Below, in pieces: positions 1 through 12,553 of a stretch of 64,000 bases of DNA. This stretch comes from Hypomesus transpacificus (taxonomy: Eukaryota; Chordata; Actinopteri; Osmeriformes; Osmeridae). The notes under the pieces were generated by a model. It worked only from the letters and a program-made list of their open reading frames with translations. It was not told the origin of the DNA and did not search any database. The stretch is taken from contig NC_061064.1 in NCBI RefSeq assembly GCF_021917145.1, forward strand, positions 6,278,091 through 6,342,090, written 5' to 3'. Position 1 is the first letter of the stretch. Each line of letters opens with the position of its first letter. A program made the translations under genes and the position numbers.

Positions 1-2838
1 CGAGGGGGGAGGGGGGCACCAAGGCCTTGGTGCTGAGGTGGTCCTAACGCTCGACTGCTGTATGGTGCAGGCCGCCTGAAACCCACCAATCCTGAGTGTG
101 TCTGGCCCAGTGTGTGCGTGAAGAGAGGAGAGGCGACGTTTCGCAAGCGAGGACACACTGCTTCAGTATGCACAGGGCTGCAAGGATAAACAATACATAT
201 ACTGTGTCATTGTCATCATCAAATCCAGTTAAATTCTATTATTATTGGAGGGTCTTTGTCGTAGTATCGTTTAGGTAGTATGTGGAAGTGATAAATGCCC
301 ACCTGCTGTAATCTCGGGTGCTTGATGTACTTTGAGGGCTATTTGCCCAGTCCTCAGAGGGAAGGGCTGCAGGGCCCCGGTTCATGAAGGCTGAGATGAA
401 TGGGTTTGGGGCTGTCGGTCGAGGTGTGTTATCCTGCCTGTAGTCCGTTCCATGGGAGTCCACTGAGCTGGATACTGTGCTGTCGTTTTCATCGGCTGCA
501 TCTACAGGTCTGGATACTGACAAAGGCAAATTGTCGGCAAGTTGAAAAGAGAATTATCCCTTATCTTAAGGAAAAATGGGAAATACCGAAACTTGAATAA
601 AATATTTACTGAAATACACAATTCAATATTTTCAGATACCGAGTGGGCCTTGAAGGAAGGCTTTTATGTTTCACATACATGTAGCTGTAGCATAAAATGT
701 AGATATGTGTTTTTTTTTTAACCATTTGAAGGTATAATCACTTGTTCATCCACATGCTTGTCAGGGCTTGTTTTCTCCTTCTCTCTGAACCTGTGAAGAC
801 AAATATGTATGTATGATTTCTTAAAAGCATATGGATAAAATAACACATAGGAAAAAAAAAGAAGTCGACGTGTGGCTTTCTGTAATTTCCACAATAACAT
901 ATTTGTTGTCAGTGAATGTCAAAAGGGCACACGGTGGACCACAGATTCAGAGAACAAACAGTTGGCATTATTTGTAATCTCACTTGAAGGACTTACCTTT
1001 TTCTATTCAGTCCACTGTCCCGAAAGCCTTTGGCAAAAGGATTGTTGTCTATTTTGAGCTTTGTTACCTGAGGAGAAATAAATAATGATTCATTGAACAG
1101 TGTGCACAAGAAGATCGCAGTTCATGCAGTGTCCATATTTTGCCTCAAGAGGGCAGCCCAAACTAAGCTTTTCATCGAAGCTCATCGAAACATCCTGTAA
1201 TTTCGGAGAACATCTACTTCTTGTCATAGTTCATTATTATCAACATGTACTGACCATGTTCTCAGTACGTGAGTTAATATTCTATTAATTCTATCACATA
1301 ATACTTTTCAAAACCATGCATGTTTCTTTACCTCGGCGTTTTGGTAGGCAGTGACTGCTATGAAGGCTGCCTCTGGAAAGGTGAAACGCAGATAGCCCCC
1401 TGAGAAAGGGCTGCAGGGGTCAGGGGATTGGATTATATGCAAGCGGGGCAAGTACTTATGCATAGAATGGAGAATCACCTGCAGACACAAAAGCTTATTT
1501 GTATTATTGACATCGAACCTGTGTATCGATCTGCCTCAGTAAACTTAATGGGTATGTGTATATATGTCATGACAGTGGCATGTTTTCTGCTACATGTGAG
1601 GTTTTAACTGGCAGCTGTCTGTGGCAACTGGGTACGTGGGTAGGATCCCAAACAAGCAGACTGTGACTATCTCAGTGTGGGGAGGATTTCACAGACAGGG
1701 CCATTCTGCCACACGTTGTCTTACCAGGCCATTTGAGTTAAGTGTGTTGTTGGTAAGCTTGAGCTTGTGGAAGGAGACTGGGTACTGCATCCATCTCTCC
1801 CCCAGAGCGGGTGAGTCCGGGTGGATGAAGAAGTGGTTGGCTAGATGAGGGTCTGTCACACCACTAACCTCCCAGTGGTCCTTGGACCACTAAATGACAT
1901 GGGAAAAGATAGGTTGTTGTGATTACATAATGACATGAAGTCCCGTGAACAACATTGTTTGCGTAATTGTGTGTATGAGTGAGAATGATAACATGAACCT
2001 GAGATAAAAGCTGAAAAGAAAACAGTTCTGCCTGTAATTCGTGCGGATAAACATGGGCAGGGCAGGGCGAGGTACCTTGTATTTGTTATCATCAAAAGGG
2101 ATCATGTCCATCATCAGTACATACTTTGACCGCGGGTTCAACCCTGTCACAGTGACTTTGCAGCTCGGAAACATCCGCCTACAGTACAATGAAGTGGGAA
2201 GTTCAAAATGTATTCCAACTGTGTACAGAAGTTACAGGCTTCACGCAGTCATGTAGGCCTACAGCTACACGAAAATAATTTTGTCTTAGCTATGTAGTAA
2301 TTTCCCCCTCAAATTTGAAGCACATACGATAAATATAAAGTAGGTACGCCATGACCGACACGCAAAAACGTATTCGTTTTAAACAGTAGAGGTGTATAAA
2401 ATAGAGGCAAGCGTTGTGAGCCCAATTTCATACCTTCCTGTTTTTGTAATGAGCATCTCTGTATCCAAGTCTCCAAATTTGTCCCAAAGTTCACGACCCT
2501 GCAGAGACACCCGGACTTGAAGCGACGATATTTCGGTGTCACCTCCGGCAATACCGGCATCCCATGACTGCCCATGGTAAGCAGCATCCTTCCAATCTGA
2601 GAGTGTATATTTTTGACAACCTTTTCATTCAGACACCAACTGTTAAATAAAATCAACTCAACCATGATTTCAATATCACATCGGTAGGCACTGGTCACTG
2701 CTTTCTTACAAAACATATACCCTTAATAAGCATGTGGCAACAACCTACTGTACCTGGTGGGCAATAAGCATAGTTCTTGGGCTGAGAGTTGAGTGAATAC
2801 TGGTAATCACACAGAGGCCTCTCCTGATGCAAAAACAT
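1..2838 (-). CDS. T-box transcription factor, Tbx16/VegT/Tbx6 group (3' end beyond window)
   Basis: Exons on the minus strand: 2838-2754, 2596-2434, 2178-2076, 1889-1725, 1478-1332, 1067-997, 790-723, 516-303 and 177-1, all with consistent phases. The start ATG at 2838 has an in-frame stop 15 nt upstream. The T-box DNA-binding domain spans about residues 54-245 of the 397 visible. Recognisable blocks are [40 protein letters not shown], a HWEVSG motif, [16 protein letters not shown] and the end block [13 protein letters not shown]. That last block is typical of the Tbx16/VegT/Tbx6 group, nuclear activators or repressors that pattern paraxial mesoderm. The tail after the T-box is Ser/Pro-rich and still open at base 1, so the protein is incomplete. 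The weakest junction is exon 7/8 (donor ATG|GTTAAA); if unused, the frame stops two bases later. Assignment to tbx16, tbx16l or tbx6 needs a tree. Confidence 0.88.
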
Positions 2839-3064
2839 GGCATTGAATCCTCAATCCTGCAATCCTTTCCTGATTTACTCCAAAGTCTAACTAGGCATAC
2901 TGATGTCTGCACTCGAGATACTGCTGTCCCCCCAAATGGGAGAGGAGTGGGACTGGTAGGAACTTCAATCAGAGTCTCACTTTGATCTTCCGAGCCCTCT
3001 TCACAGGTTAGAGCAGATCTACATCTTGGGTGAGAGGAAGGGCGCAATGGGAGTGGGGTGGGGG

Positions 3065-3065
<1 letters not shown>

Positions 3066-3106
<41 letters not shown>
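3066..3106. repeat. 41-nt poly-G run
   Basis: An uninterrupted run of 41 G on the plus strand lies 230 bp upstream of the T-box start codon. It reads as poly-C on the T-box sense strand. It can form G-quadruplex or i-motif structures, and its length is unlikely to be assembled exactly. Confidence 0.9.
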
Positions 3107-3108
<2 letters not shown>

Positions 3109-3343
3109 GGGGCTGCAGTGGAATTGCTGGGGATCCCCTGCCTCAGCCCCCCTATCCCCACCCCAGTCCCAGGCTCTCGCCCCATGTCGGGCAGTTTGTC
3201 CCAGATGTCCTGCTATTAGAACAGGAAGCTGCCAAAGCTCTTTTATTGACTGGGCTGCCTAGACAGTGTCATTGGAGAGATGTGTGGAGAATGACACGTC
3301 TCCCCTGCAGTGAACACCATGTTGTCTGTGGCCTGGATAAAAG

Positions 3344-3421
3344 AGGTGTGGATGACTTCGTTGTGTCAAACATGCTGTTCTGGCGTCTAAACACCTCTTG
3401 GTTTCTTTACTGGTGACACCT
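3344..3421 (-). promoter_or_regulatory. Cluster of three T-box half-sites upstream of the T-box gene
   Basis: The core AGGTGT or its complement ACACCT occurs at 3344-3349, 3391-3396 and 3416-3421, 500-580 bp upstream of the T-box start codon. A CCAAT box (minus strand, 3271-3275) and an AATAAAA-like TATA element (about 3241-3247) lie between the cluster and the gene. Autoregulation is an inference; no transcription start site is visible. Confidence 0.3.
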
Positions 3422-3449
3422 GGATGACACAAAATCAAGTCGTGCATAC

Positions 3450-5675
3450 GATGGATTCAAGCTTTACATTACACGTCAGGAATAATGGCGAGCCATACTA
3501 CAATTTATCTCAGTAAACAATGATAGAACGTTCTATCCATTACCCCAAGAGACAGAAGCCGAGTATATAAAACATGTATTCTTTGACCTATTCATTTGAC
3601 TTTCCTAGGTTCAGTGGTGACCAGTATAGTACGACTCGTAACTGTAATTACAATAAAATTATCCATATTAAATATTACAGAATGTAAGTCACTGGATGCT
3701 TAGAAAAGTAGCTTAAGATATATTTGATCCATTTATTTATGGCCAATATATGTACTGTATATGGGATGCTAGAAATACAATGTTCAATGACTGCACATCC
3801 TTTCGACATATCTCTATTCTGTCTGACCAGCCAAACAAATTCGGTTTTCTTCAAACACAATCGAAATTTCACAGAAAATCGACATTTACTTCCACTACTG
3901 ATAAAGCTTTGGAGGGACACCAAGCCGCCCTGTGGGGCCGCCCAGATAGCCCTGCCTCTCTCTTTATCTGGCCACTCTGCTCCAGCACTCCCACCCCCAC
4001 CCAAACTGGGGAGCCTGTTACCATGGTAACTCTGTTAAGTTGCTGCCCCATATCACCCGACTCATATCCCCCTTTTTGGTTTAGGTCATGAATTATCAAG
4101 TATGGACACGTTCGATACATTAAATGTTCACAGTCGACTGGAAAGGTTGCCTGGTTTCTGGAACTTGTCTGCACAAATGTATTGGTGCTTATTTGTTTGA
4201 AAAAGTCATTAAGAATTTACCAACCACAGGAAGCTACAATATCCACTTGCAACTTGCCACTAGCCTATACACTCCTGAGGGCTCATGTTCTAACAAAAAA
4301 CATATCTCTTCATGAAAGGTGGCCAGACTGAGAGCACAAGATGATGAAAGATACATGAAATGAACGAAATAGCTGACCACAGTGCCAAACCAGAACGGAA
4401 GGCTTTGCCTATCTGTGTGAAAATATAACACAGAGCAAAGTAAAAAAAAACTGTGTGCAGTTCGACCTTGTGAAGCACCTGCGGTTTCATAACAGTTTCA
4501 GATCTAATAAGGGGAGGGGGGGGGGGGCAGTCAACTCTTTAACGGGTTGAAGCTTGAAGGGGTTCAAGCATGATAAGCAGAGTCCAGCCCTGATGTCATC
4601 ACCATATGCAAATGAGATGTTGGCCTTTAAGTGCCGGGCTGAGCAGGCACCTCATTGAGCTGTCAGGAGCCTGTGAACAGCATGGAGACACGACAGCCAT
4701 AAAGACAACACGGTAGGAGAAAAGCCTCATCAAGCCCTTAATTCACACTTCCTTCAAGGGGAGACACACATCTTAGACATCGAGGTGAGTACTTAGCCCA
4801 GTCACTCTAAACCTGCAAGGCTGTCCACCCGCACTCATTTGACTGCTTTAATTAGGGGCTGTTAAGGGGTTATAGCCAGAACTGCACTTATAGGTCGAAA
4901 GGAGACCCTCACGTTGGGAGACATGAGAAACTGCACTTCTAGTTGTCAGGGCGTATTTGATACGCAATTTGCTGGGACTATCGTGTTCCGCGAGGCGTGC
5001 TTGACCGCGTCGAGAATCGTCTCTGCTTGCTCGAATGGATTAAAATCCATTAGGGTCCATTTTGCTCCAGTATTTCACGCTTTGGCAACTTGACACCTCT
5101 CTTTTCCTGCCTTTGTCCAACAGGAGTCTGAACTCAAGTCGGCGATACAGGAAACACACTGGTCTTGAACCCTGGACAGGATATCATCATATACTGTAAG
5201 TTCGTTATAGAGACACTACAGTATAGATGATGTACTATCCAGGGTTTCATTCCATCTGCCTGTCACTCTCAGCCCCAGACACAGAAAGCACTTTGACAGT
5301 TTGGAGCCAGAGGGGGGCAATCAAACCGTTACCATTACTGAATTTGAGTAATGGTAAGGGTTATATTGCTTCCACTCACAGTCATCGGGAACCACAACGA
5401 GGAAATGACCAATGGGATAAACGCAGTTGGAATTAAGAGATGTTTTCACTTCCTTTGTCCCCGGCCAACTACGACTGAGCTGCTGTTTGTGATGCTGCTT
5501 TGTTAAGCTGTGTTTAAACCCAAGTGTTGTCTTGTGTTGTGAGATGTGGTAAGACACTGTGAAATAAAGTTTCATATGAAAAACAAATCCATTTCCACGC
5601 TGTTTTGTTCCACCATTTTGTGTGTACAAGAAGCATTTGTGCTTTTTTCCCCCTCCACACACAAATAACACTCTC
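3450..5675. other. Intergenic region between the T-box gene and the eral1 3' end
   Basis: No protein-coding exon was recognised. It holds an octamer motif ATGCAAAT (4606-4613), a 7-bp inverted repeat GCTTGAA/TTCAAGC with a GGGG loop (4552-4569) and a pair of possible non-coding exons (separate entry). Short open frames here match no known protein. Confidence 0.6.
4640..5195 (+). ncRNA. Possible spliced non-coding transcript (two exons visible)
   Basis: A good donor (GAG|GTGAGT, exon end 4784) is followed by a strong acceptor with polypyrimidine tract (TTTGTCCAACAG, exon start 5124) and another good donor (ACT|GTAAGT, exon end 5195). The joined exons have no ATG-initiated frame of note. The 5' limit is a guess, placed just after the ATGCAAAT octamer. 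Only splice signals support this; they could be chance. Confidence 0.25.
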
Positions 5676-5681
5676 TTTATT
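5676..5681 (-). terminator. Possible poly(A) signal of eral1
   Basis: AATAAA on the minus strand (TTTATT on plus), about 985 nt past the eral1 stop codon. It is the first canonical signal I saw downstream, so a 3'UTR of about 1 kb is inferred. Confidence 0.4.
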
Positions 5682-6664
5682 GACTTCTTATAATGGTTAC
5701 ATTTGCTGTTGCTACAACTTTCAAGACTGCAGTTGGGTTGTCTGATATGAGATCTTTACAGTACAACTGCCTGTTTAATCAATGGAGAGCAGCTGGAGAT
5801 TGTTCTAGAACGCTAGATAATGGTAGTTGTAGCCCAGCACTCTCTTCCCTCACTTTAGGTCATGAGGTGCTGGCTTGTTATTCACCCTGAATAGAGTCAG
5901 CACAGAGCAAACTCACAGCTGGCCGAAATGAATCTAATCACCATTATCTGACCCATTTTTTTTACAGGCAGGTTAGAACACTGTATTGCCTTTCAATAAA
6001 GAGACATTTCAGTCTGCAGGGGCTTAGAGAGGGAGAGAATAGAGAGTGAAGAAGAGGGTTAAGGGGAACGAGATGGTTTAAAGGCAGCTGACCGGAACTT
6101 GGGAAGGAATGAGGATGTGGGAAAAGCTGGGTCTGGCTAACACCGCAGGGGCATTTGACAGCACATGACTGGGATTGTCTCTGTTGAATTATCAGCAGTC
6201 CAGGTTTGCAAAAGGGATACTGCCAAGAGCAAGGTTCTGGAGACCACAGATAAAAACAGCACGCTTTCCATGACCCTCAATCTACTCTTCAACACACACA
6301 CACGTAACAACGTGCAAGAAATTCAGTTACATTCTTGAAAGAAACTTCTATTAAACAGAGCAGCGACAACAACGAAAAAAAGTCACAGCACTGCTTATGA
6401 CGGCATCTGATCAGTCTTCACAGAAGTCGTCGGAGCAACCGGGAGCCATTTCAGAGACAAAAGAGACTGCAGTGGCCCAAAACCGCTTCCGCAGGAGTCA
6501 TTTCAGCTGAGTCATAAGCTCGGCCAAGCGCTGCTGCAGCACAGTGCAGCCTAGGGTCCCATCCACAGTAACAGCCAGAGAGACCCAGATGGGGTGGACG
6601 TCCGTTTCCATCTTCCTAGCAGGGTCTGGACCGGCATGTGACTGTCTCTCTCCATCTGACCTCT

Positions 6665-7934
6665 TCAGCCCTTCACCTTCACAGAGAGCCTGAGCTTGAC
6701 CTCTCTCCTGAACACGTGACACAGGTCCTCCCCAGCCTCCCGGGCGATCCGGCCCACCATCTGGCCAGCCTGGCCAATCACCATTTTCTATTCAAGAAAA
6801 AGAGAGAGAAAATGCATACTTAAAGAAAATGTAGAGTGTGCCGTTCATTAGACTACGCCCTGACAAATGCCATCAAAGATTGAACCCATCTGGTTTTTAA
6901 GTGGCATTCTAGAAGTTTCCTTTCATTCGGTATTTTTCCACTCTCGTTGTTTTCTAAGAAAATGTGGAGAACTTGCGAGAGGCCTGTGTTGTGCAGGTCA
7001 GGATGACTCAGTGCTTTAATAACAATGTTTGTTGTCAGTGAACTACAGCAGATGGATGTTAACCTCCTCGGTCTGTGTCTGGTACATAAAAAATGGATGC
7101 ATTAAAAAGGAGTCTGCTCAAATATTTAGTGACAAAGTGGCACAAAATAGCAACCATAGATTCTTGAGGGAGACGAGACATAAAGAGAGTTCATCAGAGG
7201 GCATCCTCTCAAATGTGGGTGGGACTAGGCATGTCAGGACAGAGCCCCTCGCGTAGAAGCGACGGGGGAGGGGAGTCGGACTATGGCGCCTCGGAAAAAA
7301 CTATCTATCGACACATTGACAAGGCTGTGTGAAGGCCACGCCCACTGAGGACAGAACCCTCCGGAAGGTTCCAGAACCAGTCAGATGCTCTGTCCTTATC
7401 TGTATCTCCTTCCACTGATGTTGCACTCAGATGGGGGTTAGTGACTAAGCTGCAACTCCCATTGCGTTCGGTGAAACATCCAGATACGCTGCGTGTTCAT
7501 CACGTTACAAACAGCCCAGAGAAATACAGGAGACTTACCATGTGCGTTTCTTTCGCCACGTAAAGTTTCACTGCTATATCCAGCTCGCCATTGTCTCTGT
7601 CTTGCCATAAATCAACAGACTGAAATTGTAAAGAGAGGTTTTAAAACAATATTTCATCATGCTTATGTTCTATTGAGCAACCCTAATATATCTGACAATG
7701 AGCTGATAGCTGTTGGATGCAGTACAGGTGCAGTATGTGCCATTATGACTTACCTGTGTCATTGTGTAGGGCACTTCTTTAGGCAGATACTCTAGAAGTT
7801 TCTCCCTAACAATGTTAGTGCAGACCTCCTCTGGACTTTGGTCAGTGAGCACCTCACTGTGGTACAGCCATGAGCCCGGTTTCGCCTCCACAAGTAGGTA
7901 CCTCTGTAAAACCAATGAACAAACAGACAGGCTG

Positions 7935-7966
<32 letters not shown>

Positions 7967-10007
7967 CCAATCAGGTGCTCAGGCAAACCAATGGATCAGT
8001 TCTGGTTTGCTGCTCGAAAACCATCTATTATATTACCTTCAGAGGCTCCACTTCCTCCCCATCCACAGCAGAGAGCATGAACACATCCTTGAAGTGAGAC
8101 CATCCCCGCTGGGTCCTGAGGAACCTCTGCTGCTCTCTGCTCAGCCCAGTCTGGTGCTCACAGTCATCTGTGGGGCCCACCTCCCGTCCCTCTTCCCCAG
8201 CCTCCGGACCCCTCACCTGGCCCTTGTCAGCCCTGGGAGGCCCGGTCCGGGTTTTGACCCGGATCTTACGCCCGTTGACCACCCCGCACGTTAGCTCTGC
8301 CGTGTACTCCAACAACTTGCTTTTATTCCTGAGCAGGTCTACCTAGCGCGTAAAACAGAGCGGGGCGTTTATTCAACGAGAAGAATGGTCCTCACGTGGG
8401 AAGGTGAGGGTTGCACGAATACGATAGGGTTCAGAGGTCAATACCTTGTTGAGTACCAACACCGTTGGGATGTCTGGGTTTTGTGTCAGGCACTTTAGGA
8501 TCTCATTGTCCAGCTTGCCGCAAGCCCACTTGTCAGACACGTCCACCATCACTAACACTGCATCGATAACGATGGCACGCACACACACACACACACACAC
8601 ACAAAAAGATCAGTACGATTTAGCCCTCATTCAACTCCCTAAAAGAGTCCTGGCAAATCATGTCTCACCGAGGTCAGCTTCTTGGACTGTATTCCAGGGA
8701 TCCACAAGCATAGATTTCTCCAGCTGATGCCTGTGGCAGAAACACATTCCTGTATGACCTTAAATAGTAAACCAGGCCTTGCAGACCAACCGTTCACCAA
8801 ATACTTGAAATGTAAACATTTGAAAAAATCACCTTTTGACTTTTACTGGAGTTGTGAGTCCGGGCGTGTCTAGTAGAATCTAGAGGAACAGAGAGAGAAG
8901 GGTCGTGAATCACATCAAGCCCAAATGTTCAGGTGGCCTCTATGAAGGGAATTCAACTTACAATTTGCGTGTCGTCATCTGTGATGACACCGAGGGTACG
9001 AGATCGTGTTGTGTGAACTTTCTTAGACACAGCAAAGACCTATAAAGGATTAGGGATTTGGCGTTGTGGAAAAGCCATCAGTCACTCGAAACATTGTTTA
9101 TGATTTTTCAGTGATCTGGATGGTGTGACGGGTTGATTACCTTTCTACCAAGAAGTTGGTTGGACAAAGTGGACTTTCCAGCATTAGGGGCCCCAATTAC
9201 GGCTACTTTTAACACCTTTGGGTTTGCCGGTTGATCTGGAACTTTGACCAGCAATGATATTTGTTCACCTGAAACAAAAGGTGGAGTGGTCAGAAAAGTT
9301 AAACGATAGGAGTATCTAGCTGTGTAGGGGTGTTCATTCTCAGATGATGAGCATAACTGTTGATTCAGTGACAATGTTCTGCCTGCCCTGTTGTTTTCAA
9401 AAGCGGACAGTGTTTGTGTTGAATACCGCTGTCGGGGGGAACTGAGGTTACATAGGGATCAAGGACGCCATCTGCCTCTGTGGCATTGCCTTTAACCAGT
9501 CTGTTCAAAAAAGTATCCGATGTAATAAAACAAACTGGGGTGAAGCGAAGACCGATTCCATCATTCCACGAACGGCGAGCAGCGCAGCCTGAAAAGAGAC
9601 ATACATATTTATCTGCCAAACGGTGCTGCAGCAGGTAACTTAAGTGACAGATACATGACACATGGATGATTTCGTTTAAAACTATTAAGCTAACAGTCCG
9701 TTGGCAAGCTCCCCCAAATATATTTAGCTATTTAACTTGGAGTATTGTAACTACAGTTCAGGCTGTTGGTTTAGTAAACTGTCGCTAACGGTGAAACATA
9801 TGGTTAAACGAGAGGATAGAAATCTGCTACATTTGTAACTTTCAGACTGTTGTATGATTTTCTAGATAGCTAGCTATGATAATACTAAATAGCCAACTAA
9901 CCTATTCGGAGAAAAGGTGACGCATTTTCGAGTGGCGCAGACACGTTACACAGTCTTGATAAACGGAGCGAGCTTCTTATAATAGAGTGGCACACACGTA
10001 AAGCCAT
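6665..10007 (-). CDS. eral1: GTPase Era-like 1, mitochondrial (12S rRNA chaperone)
   Basis: Eleven exons on the minus strand: 10007-9902, 9588-9427, 9268-9141, 9039-8962, 8879-8833, 8730-8669, 8557-8445, 8342-8037, 7903-7754, 7619-7539 and 6787-6665, giving 451 aa (human about 437). The family binds mitochondrial 12S rRNA and is needed to assemble the small mitoribosomal subunit. Residues 1-35 are rich in Arg, Ser and Leu with no acid before Glu27, fitting a mitochondrial presequence. Motifs: G1 GAPNAGKST (115-123), G3 DTPG (162-165), G4 NKVD (231-234, split by an intron) and a C-terminal KH domain with a GQAG loop on the last exon. Residues about 260-300, between the GTPase and KH parts, are low-complexity Gly/Glu/Arg-rich. 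An 8-fold TCAA repeat and a CA repeat lie in introns. The gene is divergent from fam222b, as in human. Confidence 0.95.
7934..7965. repeat. (TCAA)8 microsatellite in an eral1 intron
   Basis: Eight perfect TCAA units lie just upstream (in the gene's direction) of eral1 exon 9. Confidence 0.9.
8579..8602. repeat. CA microsatellite in an eral1 intron
   Basis: About eleven CA units sit 20 bp upstream (in gene direction) of the exon 7 acceptor, so they occupy the branch-point area. Confidence 0.85.
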
Positions 10008-12553
10008 TTCACTTTGATATAGCTATTTGCAACTCAAGCTGCCAACTCATCTCTCAATTTCAGACTATGCGAACCGCAAGGTTACTTCACGTTTATTTAT
10101 TTTTTACATTGTCCAAAGGGCGCAGACATGTTGGTTTAATCAAGGAAGGTTTTGTCTTTGCAAGAGTGTCCGCACAGCTCTTTGGTCGAATCTGTGGCTC
10201 TACTGCCCTCTATTGACGTAGTGGTGTTATTACTCAGCACTGGTATGATCACTATGATGTGCTCTTTGCCTATAGTATGTAGCAGCACTGTCCATTGTCA
10301 TGGATATGTATGGTTAAACAATGTTAGAATTCACGATTCAGAATAAGGAGATTCAAATATCTACTGGTGTTGGGCTAAGCAAAACATGGGGCCTAGAATT
10401 TCACTTTCTCACCGGGCAGAAATAAACTTCTGAACCAGACACATTTATCCATATTCCCCTTATAATCTCATTCTCCATGATCTTATGCTTGGTACACATA
10501 GCTGTTGAAATGTACAGGGTGTCTGTGTTTGATCATATCCATCACGACAAGGATGAAGTTGACAAGAGTGTCATTCAACAAGATCTGTTTCAGAGTGAAG
10601 CTGTGTTTGAGAGTAACTGATAGATTTACGATGTTTATTTCGGTTATTTTCCTTCTCCAAGTAAAGCTAGGGAGAGCAGATGTTTTCCTGCAGTCCATCA
10701 AACATGCCGGCTGTTTGTTAGTCCTCCAGGACTTGCTACATGCCGGCTGTTTGTTAGTCCTCCAGGACTTGCTCGGAGTGGAACAAACCCCTCCATTGGG
10801 GAGGGGTGATGAAGGATATCAGGTAACTCACAATCTGTCATCATCGAACTCTGAAAGCACTGTCGAAAAGGACTAGCAACAAAAAACAGAGCTTTTAGCA
10901 CATACTGACTAGAGTTCCAGTTGAACCAGAAACTAAAGGATATTTGAGGATCGGTAATGTTTGAACGCTCTCTTTCTCTACACGCACGCACACACACGCA
11001 CACAAACTCGTGTACACACACACACACACAAACTCATGGACACGCACACAAACTCATGCACACACACGCACACAAACTCTCAAATTCATTCAAGGCCTTT
11101 GCTCCCTCAGGGCTTTCCTCACAGTGCCATTTCACGTGGGAGTGCATCAGAGGTCTTTCGATGACTGCATTAACTTTGGCCTTCAAAAGGGCTCTCACAA
11201 AAAAGGACAAAATGGCTGTGCCTGCAGACCATTTAATCATCAACAGTAGCCCATATTGCCTTTTGAAGTGCACTCGGCAAGTGGTATTTGGAAAACTGGA
11301 ATGTAACATCTTTCATTTCTACTCTGATTCTTTTACAGTCATTTTTTTTCCCCATGAATCTTACACAATCCTTGTTGTGTAATCTTCCATGTTCTTTAAA
11401 AAAAACATATATTTTAGGTGTTAGAGGAAATATCTGCCAATCCATTACATATGGCTGTCTGTATAAAAGTGCATATGGCTACACAGATGAAACATTATCT
11501 TAAAATAAATAAAAAATGTATAAATAAACTTTCATCACCATTCTCCTAAAAACCAAAAATATATGATTTTGCCTACAGTTTAGGTCACATTAATGCTCTT
11601 ATCATAACATCTCTCAATGGGAAATGAGAAAAAGTTTGTGCTTCTGGCTTTGCAATCAATCAATATGACTTGTCTCTGAAGTGGATCAATAATGCTTCCC
11701 TTTAAAATCATCAATCATCAGTGGCGAATTTAAAAAGCGTAATTAGAAGCACCGTTCTTTAACATCCTGTATTGACATCTTCTTGGGTAAAGGAGAAAGA
11801 CACCATTTTGCATCATTAACTTTATATTATTGCCTGGTGGAGCCGACTGCTGGTACAGTGCCTTCCCCCTCGGCCCCTTGCTGGAGTCACAGATGCTGTG
11901 TATGATTGGGCTTTCAGACCGAGCTCTCTCTCCTCAGTGGGAGGTGGGCGAAATGATGCTTGCCGGCTTGATTTGGCTACAGTCACTGTAATGGTCTAGT
12001 CTGGATTGCAACTTCAGCTTTGAATATATTAGTCATTGAATAAACCCCGTGAAATCAGTTCTATTTACCTGTCACTTGTCCTCACAAATGTGGATCACAT
12101 TTTTTTTCCTGCTTTATAAAATCACTCCTTTTCCCCCATATGTATCAGAAAGCTGGCCATAGGCAACAGCACTGACAATCATTCCCCATTTTGTCCTTTC
12201 CCCATCCTATATTTCAAATAATCATATGATTTGTTTAAGGTATAACATTAAACGAATTTTACACTCAGTACATATAAAAAACAGATACATATAAAAAAAC
12301 AAACTAGTATCAGTTTACTAGTAACCTACATCCCGGATTTTGAGTGGATACATTCCAGGCTCGCACCCCTGCAAGGCTGGGATTTGACAGGATTGAGAGG
12401 GAAAGGCGGTAAAATGGGAGGAAAACTGATTGTGCGGTTCTTTAATATTACCTAACGAAATACATCACAGGACTGTGACAAAAGAAATGAGAACTTGTCT
12501 CTTTGATTGGACAAAATGAATCAATGAAGGCATCTGGAACGCACCCAGTCTGT
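10008..12553. other. Region between the divergent eral1 and fam222b genes
   Basis: No coding exon was recognised. Contents: a 36-bp tandem duplication (10702-10773), CA-rich microsatellites (about 10980-11078), and an AT-rich, repeat-free block at about 11560-12240. That block is dense in homeodomain-like ATTA/TGATTGAT words and looks like a conserved non-coding element, but conservation cannot be judged from one sequence. Confidence 0.5.
10702..10773. repeat. Two perfect tandem copies of a 36-bp unit
   Basis: The unit at 10702-10737 is repeated exactly at 10738-10773. It is a multiple of 3 and leaves open frames on both strands, but neither frame resembles a known protein. Confidence 0.92.

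Noticed and set aside
2745-3262. Poly-Pro (minus) and poly-Gly (plus) frames near the T-box start
   Set aside because: Created by the poly-G run. The real T-box exon 1 (2754-2838) uses a different frame of the same strand.
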